Source of the DNA: Kushneria konosiri
GTDB taxonomy: Bacteria > Pseudomonadota > Gammaproteobacteria > Pseudomonadales > Halomonadaceae
Direction of reading: 5' to 3'
Assembly (NCBI RefSeq): GCF_002155145.1
Contig: NZ_CP021323.1
Coordinates: forward strand, 2,852,001-2,916,000
DNA length: 64,000 bases
Shown here one piece after another: positions 57,325 through 64,000 of the stretch (the first letter of the stretch is position 1; the number at the start of each line of letters is the position of its first letter). Both the position numbers and the translations under genes were made by a program. The notes under the pieces were generated by a model. It saw only the letters and a list, made by a program, of their open reading frames with translations, made no database searches and was not told the DNA's origin.

Positions 57325-58515
57325 TCACTTCACGACGGTCGCAATGGCGTTGGCCACATACGCCAGTGTCTTTTCAGACAGCCCGGCAATATTGGCGCGG
57401 CCGGAGCCCACCATATAAATGCTGAACTCATCACGCAGTCGCCTGACCTGCTCCTGGGTCAGGCCGGTGTAGGAGAACATGCCACGCTGCTCGGCAATAA
57501 AGGCAAAGCGCTCTTCAAGGCCGTGCGGTCGGAAGGCGGCGACGAAATCGCTGCGCAGCCCGTTGATTCGCCCGCGCATGTCGGCCAGTTCCTGTTCCCA
57601 CTGATCGGTCAGGGCCTGAGAGCTCAGGATTTCGGCAACAACCGCAGCGCCATGAGAAGGCGGCGTGGAGTAGTTTTCGCGGGCAGCAATGGCGACCTGG
57701 GTACGCACGTTTTGCATCTGCTCTTCATCCGCGGCCAGCACCATCAGCGAGCCGGTACGCTCACGATAGAGACCGAAGTTTTTCGAGCATGAAGTGGTGA
57801 TCAGCATTTCGTCAAGTGCTTCAACGAACAGGCGAACGCCAAAGGCGTCCTGATCAAGACCGTCTCCGAAGCCCTGGTAGGCAAAATCAATCAGCGGCAG
57901 CAGTCCGCGAGATTTGACCACTTCCAAGACCTCATGCCATTGATCTTCACAAAGATCAAAGCCGGTGGGATTGTGGCAGCAGGCGTGCAGCAGAACGATA
58001 TCGCCTTCCGGAACTTCCTTCAACGCGGCCAGCATGGCCTCGAAGTCCAGCCGGTTGTCGGCGTTGACGTATGGGTAGCGCTTTACTTCGATGCCTGCGG
58101 CGTCAAAGATGGCCGGGTGGTTGGGCCATGTCGGATCGCTCAACCAGATGGCACGGCCTGACAGGTGCGCTTTCATGAAGTCGGCGGCGAGACGCAGGGC
58201 GCCGGTGCCTCCGGGCGTCTGGGTAGTGCTGATACGCCCGGCACCCAGCGCTGCGGAGTCTTCACCCACTACCATTCTGGTGACCGCCTCGGTATAGCGC
58301 GCATCGCCGTGGGAGCCGATATAGCTTTTGGTGGCCTCGTTCTGAAAAAGCTGCTCTTCTGCCTTCTTGACCGTCGCAAGCACCGGCGTGCGGCCCTGGT
58401 CATCACGATAGACACCGACCCCGAGATCGACTTTCTGGGGGTTGGAGTCCTTTTGATAGGCTTCGATCAGGCCGAGGATAGCGTCCCCGGGAACTCGCTC
58501 GATACGCTCGAACAT
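57325..58515 (-). CDS. Aspartate/aromatic amino acid aminotransferase (AspC/TyrB family)
   Basis: PLP-dependent class I transaminase that swaps amino groups between aspartate or aromatic amino acids and 2-oxoglutarate. From ATG 58515 (MFERIERVPGDAILGL) it has 396 residues, identical in length to E. coli AspC. Signatures: KVDLGVGVYRDDQG, QTPGGTGALRLAADF, HACCHNPTGFDL, DFAYQGFGDGLDQD, the Schiff-base Lys near 245 in SCSKNFGLYRERTG, and GRANIAGL at the C-terminus with the conserved Arg. Whether the natural role is AspC or TyrB cannot be settled by eye. It stands alone before cfa, 128 bp away. Confidence 0.95.
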   Translation of the reverse strand: MFERIERVPGDAILGLIEAYQKDSNPQKVDLGVGVYRDDQGRTPVLATVKKAEEQLFQNEATKSYIGSHGDARYTEAVTRMVVGEDSAALGAGRISTTQTPGGTGALRLAADFMKAHLSGRAIWLSDPTWPNHPAIFDAAGIEVKRYPYVNADNRLDFEAMLAALKEVPEGDIVLLHACCHNPTGFDLCEDQWHEVLEVVKSRGLLPLIDFAYQGFGDGLDQDAFGVRLFVEALDEMLITTSCSKNFGLYRERTGSLMVLAADEEQMQNVRTQVAIAARENYSTPPSHGAAVVAEILSSQALTDQWEQELADMRGRINGLRSDFVAAFRPHGLEERFAFIAEQRGMFSYTGLTQEQVRRLRDEFSIYMVGSGRANIAGLSEKTLAYVANAIATVVK

Positions 58516-58648
58516 CTTCAATGACTACCTCGTCGGGTTGACGGTCCTGAATGAATGGGCATAAGGGTGATACCCGGGAAATAATGCCACTGCGGGGCCG
58601 CCACGGCTACCGCCGATGCCAGGCGATCCCGCTTCAGGGTGAGAGGAC

Positions 58649-59794
58649 CTAGCGCGGGGCGTCATAACGCCCGGCTCGACGTTTGGAGAAGACGACCTGC
58701 CAGAGTTGAAGATCCCGCGCTCTAAAGGCGCCGGCGCAGCTGGCCAGATAGTACCGAAACATGCGCTGGGTGCGCTCGTCATAAGGCAGGCCGGGCCAGG
58801 CAGCTTCGATGTTCCCGAGCCAGGCCATCAGGGTGCGATCGTAGTCCGCGCCGAAATTCTGCCAGTCTTCCATCACCATCCTGTTCTCGGTAGGCGTCAT
58901 GATCTGTGATACCGAGGGCAGCACCCCATTGGGAAAGATGTATCTGTTGATGAAGGGATCCGCGCCGATGGTCGAGTTGTTGGAGCCGATGGTGTGCAAT
59001 ACGAAAAGCCCATTGGGTGCCAGCAGCCGTTCTACGGTGTCGAAGTAGGTCCGATAGTTTTTCTGTCCAACATGCTCAAACATGCCGATGGAGACGATAC
59101 GGTCAAAGCGGCCTTCCAGGTCGCGGTAGTCCTCGAGCAGGATCTCGACATCGAGTCCTTTACAGCGTCTTCGAGCAAGCTCGGCCTGCTCTCTGGAAAT
59201 GGTGATGCCGGTCACATGAACGCCGTAATGGCGAGCTGCATGCTCGGCAAAGCTGCCCCAGCCACAGCCGATGTCCAGCACTCTCATGCCGGGTTCGAGC
59301 TGTAGCTTGCGTGCGGCCAGATCAAGCTTGGCCACCTGGGCTTCATGCAGGGTGGAGGCTTCTTTCCAGTAGCCGCACGAATAGCACATGGTGCTGTCCA
59401 GCATGGCCTCGAACAGGTCATTGCCGAAGTCATAGTGCTGCTCGCCCACCATGAACGCGCGTGTTTTGCTCTGCAGGTTGGTCAGGCTGGTCTGAAGCTG
59501 ATAGACCAGCTTTTCACGACGGGTGTGGGCTCGCTCTCCCAGGTTGGCCAACAGGACGCGCTCAATGAACTGATCAATGCGCTCGCATGACCACCAGTGA
59601 TCCATATAGGATTCGCCCAGCCCCAGCGAGCCCTGACGCACGACCCGGCTATAAAAATCTGGATGATGAATCTGCAGGTCCCAGGGGTTGTTGCCGTTGA
59701 GCGTTACGCCCGTGGGTTCCAGCCAGTTCTCGATCAGCCGACGTGATCGACTGTCACGGTAAGTGTTTGAATTATCAAAGGTGTTGCTTGTCAT
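58649..59794 (-). CDS. cfa: Cyclopropane-fatty-acyl-phospholipid synthase
   Basis: Adds a methylene bridge from S-adenosylmethionine to double bonds of membrane phospholipids, hardening membranes in stationary phase, acid or salt stress. From ATG 59794 (GGGGAG upstream) the protein has 381 residues (E. coli 382). It shows AHYDFGNDLFEAML-type segment (EQHYDFGNDLFEAMLDSTMC), the SAM motif VLDIGCGWGSFAEHAARHYG, GMFEHVGQKNY and the catalytic region YYLASCAGAFRARDLQLWQ. The frame to 59860 is not homologous. AT-rich DNA (59880-59960) upstream likely holds its promoter. Confidence 0.96.
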   Translation of the reverse strand: MTSNTFDNSNTYRDSRSRRLIENWLEPTGVTLNGNNPWDLQIHHPDFYSRVVRQGSLGLGESYMDHWWSCERIDQFIERVLLANLGERAHTRREKLVYQLQTSLTNLQSKTRAFMVGEQHYDFGNDLFEAMLDSTMCYSCGYWKEASTLHEAQVAKLDLAARKLQLEPGMRVLDIGCGWGSFAEHAARHYGVHVTGITISREQAELARRRCKGLDVEILLEDYRDLEGRFDRIVSIGMFEHVGQKNYRTYFDTVERLLAPNGLFVLHTIGSNNSTIGADPFINRYIFPNGVLPSVSQIMTPTENRMVMEDWQNFGADYDRTLMAWLGNIEAAWPGLPYDERTQRMFRYYLASCAGAFRARDLQLWQVVFSKRRAGRYDAPR

Positions 59795-59994
59795 GCCATT
59801 CTCCCCTGGTAATGGTTCATTACCCCCACGATGCCTCCCTGTACCATGAGCGGGTGACACGTCCGATGATGCCGAGGAAACGTCGAGCTTTTTTCTTGTT
59901 CGAACCTTAAAAATCTAAGCAACAATTGTCGAGTTTGCAGCCCGTTTTTTATAAACGAGGTTGACGTTATCAATATTTTCGGGAGAAAAGCGTC

Positions 59995-60327
59995 ATGAAG
60001 GTCATGGTAGATCTATGTGTTGTGCCGCTGGGCGTGGGTGTATCGGTAGGTGCTTACGTATCAGCCTGCCAGGATGTCATCGAAAAAGCAGGGCTTTCCC
60101 ATCAGATGCATGCCTATGGCACCAATATCGAAGGGGAGTGGGAAGCTGTTTTCGATGTGGTCAGGCGCTGTCATGAAGTCGTGCATGACATGGGAGCGCC
60201 CAGGATTACGACTTCCATGCGTATTGGCACACGCACGGATCGTGATCAGAGCATGTCGGACAAGATCGAGAGTGTGCAGGCGACTCGACAGTGCCGGGGA
60301 GAAGGCCTTAACGACAGCGCAGCGTAA
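59995..60327 (+). CDS. MTH1187/YkoF-type thiamine-binding-family protein (DUF77)
   Basis: A 110-residue protein of the DUF77 (thiamine-binding) family, with the ferredoxin-like start VMVDLCVVPLGVGVSVGAYV, HQMHAYGTNIEGEWEAVFDV in the middle and ITTSMRIGTRTDRDQSMSDK. Relatives bind thiamine or hydroxymethylpyrimidine, or assist a thiamine transporter; none is visible here. GGGAG lies upstream. The C-terminal 20 nt overlap the converging lipoprotein gene. Confidence 0.85.
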   Translation: MKVMVDLCVVPLGVGVSVGAYVSACQDVIEKAGLSHQMHAYGTNIEGEWEAVFDVVRRCHEVVHDMGAPRITTSMRIGTRTDRDQSMSDKIESVQATRQCRGEGLNDSAA

Positions 60328-60667
60328 GCCTGGTACGCCAGATATCGCCTTCCGAGGTGGCTGCTGCAAGAGCATCCGTGTTGGATCGGGCGAGCGGGTC
60401 TTGATCAACGTTGGTCATGGTAGGAGGGGTGACCTGCATATCCACCATGCTGGCCTGTCTCCCGCCGCGTGATAGACAAAGGTGGTGACCGGTTTCCATG
60501 GCATTGGCTCTGGCTGTGGCCTCATCGGTCCCACCGGCGCTGACGACCAGCGTATCTCCTCCCTGTCCATCCTGCTGTGCGGTGCCGCAGGCCGTTAAAA
60601 GCACGCTCAGTAGCAGTATTCCCGGATAGTGCCATACGGTTTTGGAAGCGGTAGACGGAAAACTCAT
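60308..60667 (-). CDS. Small lipoprotein coupled to argP, unknown function
   Basis: A 119-residue lipoprotein with lipobox LLTAC (Cys near residue 27). The mature part has GTDEATARANAMETGHHLCLS and a C-terminal EGDIWRTRLTLRCR with two late cysteines that could pair. I recognise no family. Its ATG lies 2 bp after the argP stop with GGGAG upstream, so it is probably co-transcribed with the regulator. Confidence 0.7.
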   Translation of the reverse strand: MSFPSTASKTVWHYPGILLLSVLLTACGTAQQDGQGGDTLVVSAGGTDEATARANAMETGHHLCLSRGGRQASMVDMQVTPPTMTNVDQDPLARSNTDALAAATSEGDIWRTRLTLRCR

Positions 60668-60669
60668 GA

Positions 60670-61584
60670 TCAGAGCACTCCCGAAGGGTTATCAAAACCA
60701 TCAAGGTCGGTCAGCCAGCGCCGCGCGTGCTGCGTCAGATGCTGTGTCAGGGCTTCCAGAATATTCCCACCCTGACGCCAGTAATGCCAGTAAAGCGGGA
60801 CGATAACATCGGAGCTGGTTTCGAGATCGACCAGTTCGCCCTCATCAATGGCGGCTCGGGCCTGAATCTCGGGGACCAGCCCATAGCCAATCCCGGATCG
60901 AATCATGCGATAAAAGCCTTCCGAGGAAGGGCATAAATGGTGAGGTAAGGGTGCCGTCACGCCGTGATTGGCCACGTAGCGCTGCTGTAGACGATCATCG
61001 GGACCAAAGACCACCGCGGGCGCTTCTGCCAACGAAATACGATCGAGACCATTGGGAAAATATCGGCTCATGAAGTCCGGCGTGGCCAGCGGACGATAGC
61101 GCATACCACCCAGCGGGCGGGCTCGTGCGCCCTGAATCGAGCGCGGTGTCATGCAGAGACAGGCCGCCACTTCGCCGTCGCGCATACGTTTGAGGGCTGT
61201 TTCCTGATCTTCAACGACCAGGTCGAACATGACCCGATGGTCGCGAAAGAAATCCTCGACCGCTTCGGCCCACCAGGTGGCCAGAGTGTCGGCATTGAGT
61301 GCGATACGAAGACGCTGCTCGCGGTCACCGAGTGAGGGGACATAGTCGAGCAGATCGTGTTCAAGCAGTCGCACCTGTTGAATATGATTGAGAAGCCGTT
61401 TTCCCAGATCGGTAGGCGCGATGCGGGGGGCACGAATCAGGACCGGTTGACCTAGGCGCGCCTCCAGAAGCTTGATTCTCTGCGACACGGCAGACTGGGT
61501 CAGCCCCAGTACCTGTGCGCCGCGTTCAAACCCGGCCTGATCCACCACGGCGCCCAGCGCCTCAAGAAGTTTATAGTCGAGCAT
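60670..61584 (-). CDS. argP: LysR-family regulator ArgP (IciA)
   Basis: A 304-residue regulator matching E. coli ArgP. The N-domain has LLEALGAVVDQAGFERGAQV and LTQSAVSQRIKLLEARLGQPVL; the effector domain has RIALNADTLATWWAEAVEDF (compare LAVNADSLATW), SRYFPNGLDRISLAEAPAVVF and SSEGFYRMIRSGIGYGLVPE. ArgP responds to arginine and lysine and activates the amino-acid exporter argO/lysE genes. No LysE-type gene is next to it here. The downstream lipoprotein is 2 bp away. Confidence 0.93.
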   Translation of the reverse strand: MLDYKLLEALGAVVDQAGFERGAQVLGLTQSAVSQRIKLLEARLGQPVLIRAPRIAPTDLGKRLLNHIQQVRLLEHDLLDYVPSLGDREQRLRIALNADTLATWWAEAVEDFFRDHRVMFDLVVEDQETALKRMRDGEVAACLCMTPRSIQGARARPLGGMRYRPLATPDFMSRYFPNGLDRISLAEAPAVVFGPDDRLQQRYVANHGVTAPLPHHLCPSSEGFYRMIRSGIGYGLVPEIQARAAIDEGELVDLETSSDVIVPLYWHYWRQGGNILEALTQHLTQHARRWLTDLDGFDNPSGVL

Positions 61585-61690
61585 AGCGCCTGCCAGGAAG
61601 CCTTATATGATTGGTACCATCAGTGGTCTACAGGATAGAGCAAACGGTCCGCTTGCGCGCCTTGTCGCCTTTTGCAGGGCTTTTACAGTA

Positions 61691-63055
61691 TCAGCCGATC
61701 TGAAGGGGGGCTTTGGCGAAGCGGGTCGCTGGCGTTTGTTTGCCGGCCATCATGTACCCCAGCGATAGGGGGCCGACGCGGCCGATCAGCATGGTTGCGA
61801 TAATAATGAATTTGCCCGGCATGGAAAGTTCGCCGGTCAGCCCTCGTGAGAGACCCGTTGTGCCAAAGGCGGAAACGGTTTCAAACATGATGTCGAGCAG
61901 CTGGGCCTGCGGCTCGGTAATACTGAGCAGCATAATGACTGCAAAAATCATGAAAACGGCAGCAAGGGCCACGGCAACAGCCTTGTTGACGGTGTCGATG
62001 CTCAAGCGCCTGTTCATGATAACCGGTTCTTCACGCTGTTGAAAAAAGGCGCGTGCGGTCAGTACCAGGACGATAAACGTCGTGATCTTGATGCCACTGG
62101 CAGTAGAGCTGGGCCCGCCGCCAATAAACATCAGCATCATCGTGATCAAGGATGATGGGAGCGTCATGGCCCCCGTATCCACGGTGTTGAATCCGGCGGT
62201 GCGAGGGGTCACTGCCTGAAACCAGCCGGCCAGCAGACGATCGCTGGTGCTGTCGAGCTGACCCAGCGTGCCACTGTTGTGCCACTCGAGCGTGGTAATA
62301 CAGGCAAAGGCCACCATGTTGAGCAGCAAGGTAGCAATCAGAATCAGGCGGCTCTGGGTGGACAGGCGTGACCAGGTACGCTTTTCATGAAGATCGGCCA
62401 GTACTGCAAATCCCAGCCCGCCAATGATAAACAGTGCCGAGATGGTGACGTTGACCAGTGGGTTGCCGACTTCACTCATCAGACTGTCTGCGTGAGTGGA
62501 GAAACCGGCGTTGTTAAAGGCGGATACCGCATGAAAAAAACTTTCCCACAGCCCGATGCGCCACCCGCTTTCGGGCACCCAGTGCATGGCCAGCAGCAAT
62601 GTCCCTGCGATTTCAACGATCATGGCATAAAGTGCCACGGTACGTACCAGACGGCCGATTTCACCCACCGAAGACTGATTGAGACTCTCTCTCACCAGGC
62701 TTTGCTGGGACATGGGCAGGCGCCCTCCCAGCATGATGACGGTCAGTGCGGCAAAGGTCATGAAGCCCAGACCGCCGACCTGAATCAATACCAGCACGAT
62801 CAACTGACCCCAGAAGCTCAGATCGGCTCCGGTATTGATCACGCCAAGACCCGTTACGGTGACCGCCGAGGTGGCTGTAAACAGTGCGTCCAGCCAGCCC
62901 ACGCCATGCGTGGTCGATATTGGTAGCTTGAGCAGCAGGGTGCCGATCAGGCTCAGGGTCACAAAGCCCAGCAGCAGGATTTCAGGGGGGTGGAGCTGTA
63001 GTATCACTCCTCTTGGAGAACGCCGTGCCGGCCGACGCAGTCGCTTCAATGCCAT
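61691..63055 (-). CDS. ktrB: KtrB-type Na+/K+ uptake channel subunit (Trk/Ktr/HKT family)
   Basis: A 454-residue inner-membrane K+ transporter subunit. The four pseudo-repeats each carry a selectivity-filter glycine: TVTGLG (first), NNAGFS (second), TPRTAGFN (third), GTTGLS (fourth). The C-terminus MLIGRVGPLSLGYMM is the KtrB hallmark. KtrB subunits take up K+, often Na+-dependent, gated by KtrA. It begins 2 bp after ktrA with no good ribosome binding site, so translation is coupled. K+ uptake is central for salt adaptation. Confidence 0.93.
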   Translation of the reverse strand: MALKRLRRPARRSPRGVILQLHPPEILLLGFVTLSLIGTLLLKLPISTTHGVGWLDALFTATSAVTVTGLGVINTGADLSFWGQLIVLVLIQVGGLGFMTFAALTVIMLGGRLPMSQQSLVRESLNQSSVGEIGRLVRTVALYAMIVEIAGTLLLAMHWVPESGWRIGLWESFFHAVSAFNNAGFSTHADSLMSEVGNPLVNVTISALFIIGGLGFAVLADLHEKRTWSRLSTQSRLILIATLLLNMVAFACITTLEWHNSGTLGQLDSTSDRLLAGWFQAVTPRTAGFNTVDTGAMTLPSSLITMMLMFIGGGPSSTASGIKITTFIVLVLTARAFFQQREEPVIMNRRLSIDTVNKAVAVALAAVFMIFAVIMLLSITEPQAQLLDIMFETVSAFGTTGLSRGLTGELSMPGKFIIIATMLIGRVGPLSLGYMMAGKQTPATRFAKAPLQIG

Positions 63056-63057
63056 GG

Positions 63058-63714
63058 TCAGGCTTTCGCATCAAAGCGCTTGAGTGCATCAAGGTCACCG
63101 ATCAGGATGACATGATCCCCGGCCCTGAGATCGGCATTGTTGTCGGGAGAGCAGTCAAGGTTATCGTCGCGCTTGATGGCCACCAGCCTTGCCGATTCGT
63201 TTTCATGCAGGTGCATGATGCCTCCCTCACCCTGATGCTCGACCAGTGCCTGGGTAATCTCGACCTCAATGACGTACTGGCCATCACCCAGAGAAATCAT
63301 GTCGACCACGGTACGGTGATTGATGCTTTGTGCCACATGGATACCCTGGTCGTGCTCTGGATAGACGATATGGTCGACGCCCAGGTGTTCCAGCAGCTTG
63401 TAATGGTCATCCGATAGTGCTCTGACCCAAAGCTCCTGCACTTCTCGAGTACTGACGTGCATGGCGCATAGCACGCTGCTCTCGATGGTATCCAGATCAA
63501 TCAGGACCGCATCGAATCTTTTCAGATCCAGCTCATCAAGTGCCCGTTCATCCTTTGGGTCGGCAATGACGGTATGCGTCAGCTGGTTGGCGAGGGCATC
63601 CACCCGGCCTTCATCGTGGTCGATGCCCAAAACCTCGTGTTCCTGACGCACCAGCTCAAGGGCCACCGTCATCCCAAAATAACCCAGGCCAATCACGGCA
63701 TACTGACGACTCAT
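63058..63714 (-). CDS. ktrA: KtrA-type RCK regulatory subunit of K+ uptake
   Basis: A 218-residue cytoplasmic gating ring subunit. RCK_N Rossmann fold: G9-L-G11-Y-F-G14 (VIGLGYFGMTVALELVRQ), acidic residue at the end of the second strand (LGIDHDEGRVD), and STREVQELWVRALS. An RCK_C domain follows from about residue 140 (LVEHQGEGGIMHLHENESAR). It binds ATP/ADP and controls KtrB. GGAG lies six bases upstream, and the ATG overlaps the stop of the SIMPL gene (ATGA). It forms ktrA-ktrB. Confidence 0.94.
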   Translation of the reverse strand: MSRQYAVIGLGYFGMTVALELVRQEHEVLGIDHDEGRVDALANQLTHTVIADPKDERALDELDLKRFDAVLIDLDTIESSVLCAMHVSTREVQELWVRALSDDHYKLLEHLGVDHIVYPEHDQGIHVAQSINHRTVVDMISLGDGQYVIEVEITQALVEHQGEGGIMHLHENESARLVAIKRDDNLDCSPDNNADLRAGDHVILIGDLDALKRFDAKA

Positions 63715-64000
63715 GGCCGCTCCCCGCTGGCTGATGTGTTGAGCGACCAGTTGACCATGACACCGGCATCCACGCTGATGGTGCCCGGTGTATATGTTGC
63801 ACTGTCGGCCTGTTCGGTGCGGGCCGAGGCCATCATCATCGGGCGCAGGACCGGTGAACGGGTTTCCTGAATACGATCAACGCTGCCCAGTGTCACGGAA
63901 AGCGCATCTGCCATCAGTTCTGCCTTCTGGTGCGCTCTGGCCAGAGCCTTTTTCAGCGCCTTGTCCTCGACGGCTTCACGATCGCTGACGTCGTAACGGA
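63711..64000 (-). CDS. SIMPL-domain (DUF541) protein, C-terminal part (5' end outside window)
   Basis: The frame is open from the right edge to a TGA at 63711-63713, about 95 residues. It carries the C-terminal SIMPL pattern: YDVSDREAVEDKALKKALAR, HQKAELMADALSVTLGSVDR, then YTPGTISVDAGVMVNWSL. SIMPL proteins are usually exported; roles in signalling or oxidative stress have been proposed. The stop overlaps the ktrA ATG by 4 nt, so it heads the SIMPL-ktrA-ktrB operon. Confidence 0.85.
   Translation of the reverse strand, partial: RYDVSDREAVEDKALKKALARAHQKAELMADALSVTLGSVDRIQETRSPVLRPMMMASARTEQADSATYTPGTISVDAGVMVNWSLNTSASGERP

Noticed and set aside
1-64000. Mobile element, prophage, CRISPR or defence island
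   Set aside because: No transposase, integrase, spacer-repeat pattern, attachment-site duplication or known defence gene was found; gene content is core metabolism and envelope functions.

Overview
This window is an ordinary-looking stretch of chromosome from a moderately GC-rich gammaproteobacterium. The best fit is the Halomonadaceae (Halomonas, Kushneria or Chromohalobacter type). This placement is inference from protein similarity, from the truA-trpF-accD-folC-dedD-cvpA-purF-metZ gene order shared with pseudomonads, and from the osmo-adaptation genes (opgGH, KtrAB-type K+ uptake, a YfdC-type channel). I see no phage, insertion sequence, integron, CRISPR array, rRNA or tRNA. Nearly every gene is intact, with convincing start sites and tight operon spacing.

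Layout. 1-2.8 kb: the 3' end of a leuA-like gene, then on the minus strand two FlgO-type lipoproteins, a small membrane protein and endonuclease IV (nfo). 2.8-5.8 kb: a lipoprotein coupled to a YfdC-type formate/nitrite-family channel, and a divergent Bcr/CflA exporter. 6.1-10.2 kb: opgG-opgH for periplasmic glucans. 10.4-14.0 kb: cysJ-cysI sulfite reductase, preceded by an unusually AT-rich control region. 14.5-20.0 kb: yegS, a small lipoprotein, a cold-shock protein, a 2OG-Fe(II) oxygenase coupled to a GNAT, a double TM2 protein, a ZnT9-like CDF transporter and an ExoD protein. 20-27.7 kb: slt, a YkvA protein, htpG with a clear sigma-32 promoter, bax and a two-component system. 28-33.6 kb: gpsA-sixA, an AEC transporter, a 28-residue membrane microprotein, an alpha/beta hydrolase, an Smr protein and prmB. 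33.7-37 kb: aroC, cysE and a Tsx-like porin.

37-53.5 kb is the biosynthetic core: a LysR regulator divergent from leuC-leuD-leuB, then a GNAT-asd pair, a short fimV, truA-trpF, accD-folC-dedD-cvpA-purF and metZ. The sulfur and amino-acid genes form a connected set. CysJI makes sulfide, CysE makes O-acetylserine, Asd feeds homoserine, and MetZ fixes sulfide onto O-succinylhomoserine. LeuA (elsewhere in the window) and LeuCDB make leucine.

53.5-64 kb: a LysR regulator divergent from a secreted protein with a perfect 21-bp palindrome between them, a MATE exporter, an EF-hand lipoprotein, an aspartate/aromatic aminotransferase, cfa, a thiamine-binding-family protein, argP with a coupled lipoprotein, and a SIMPL-ktrA-ktrB operon that runs off the window.

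No clearly new multi-gene system is visible. The most interesting items are regulatory sites and small genes: the cysJ upstream array, the htpG leader hairpin, the concentric palindrome before yegS, LysR operator candidates, the membrane microprotein, and a probable tandem duplication that supplies the trpF ribosome binding site.
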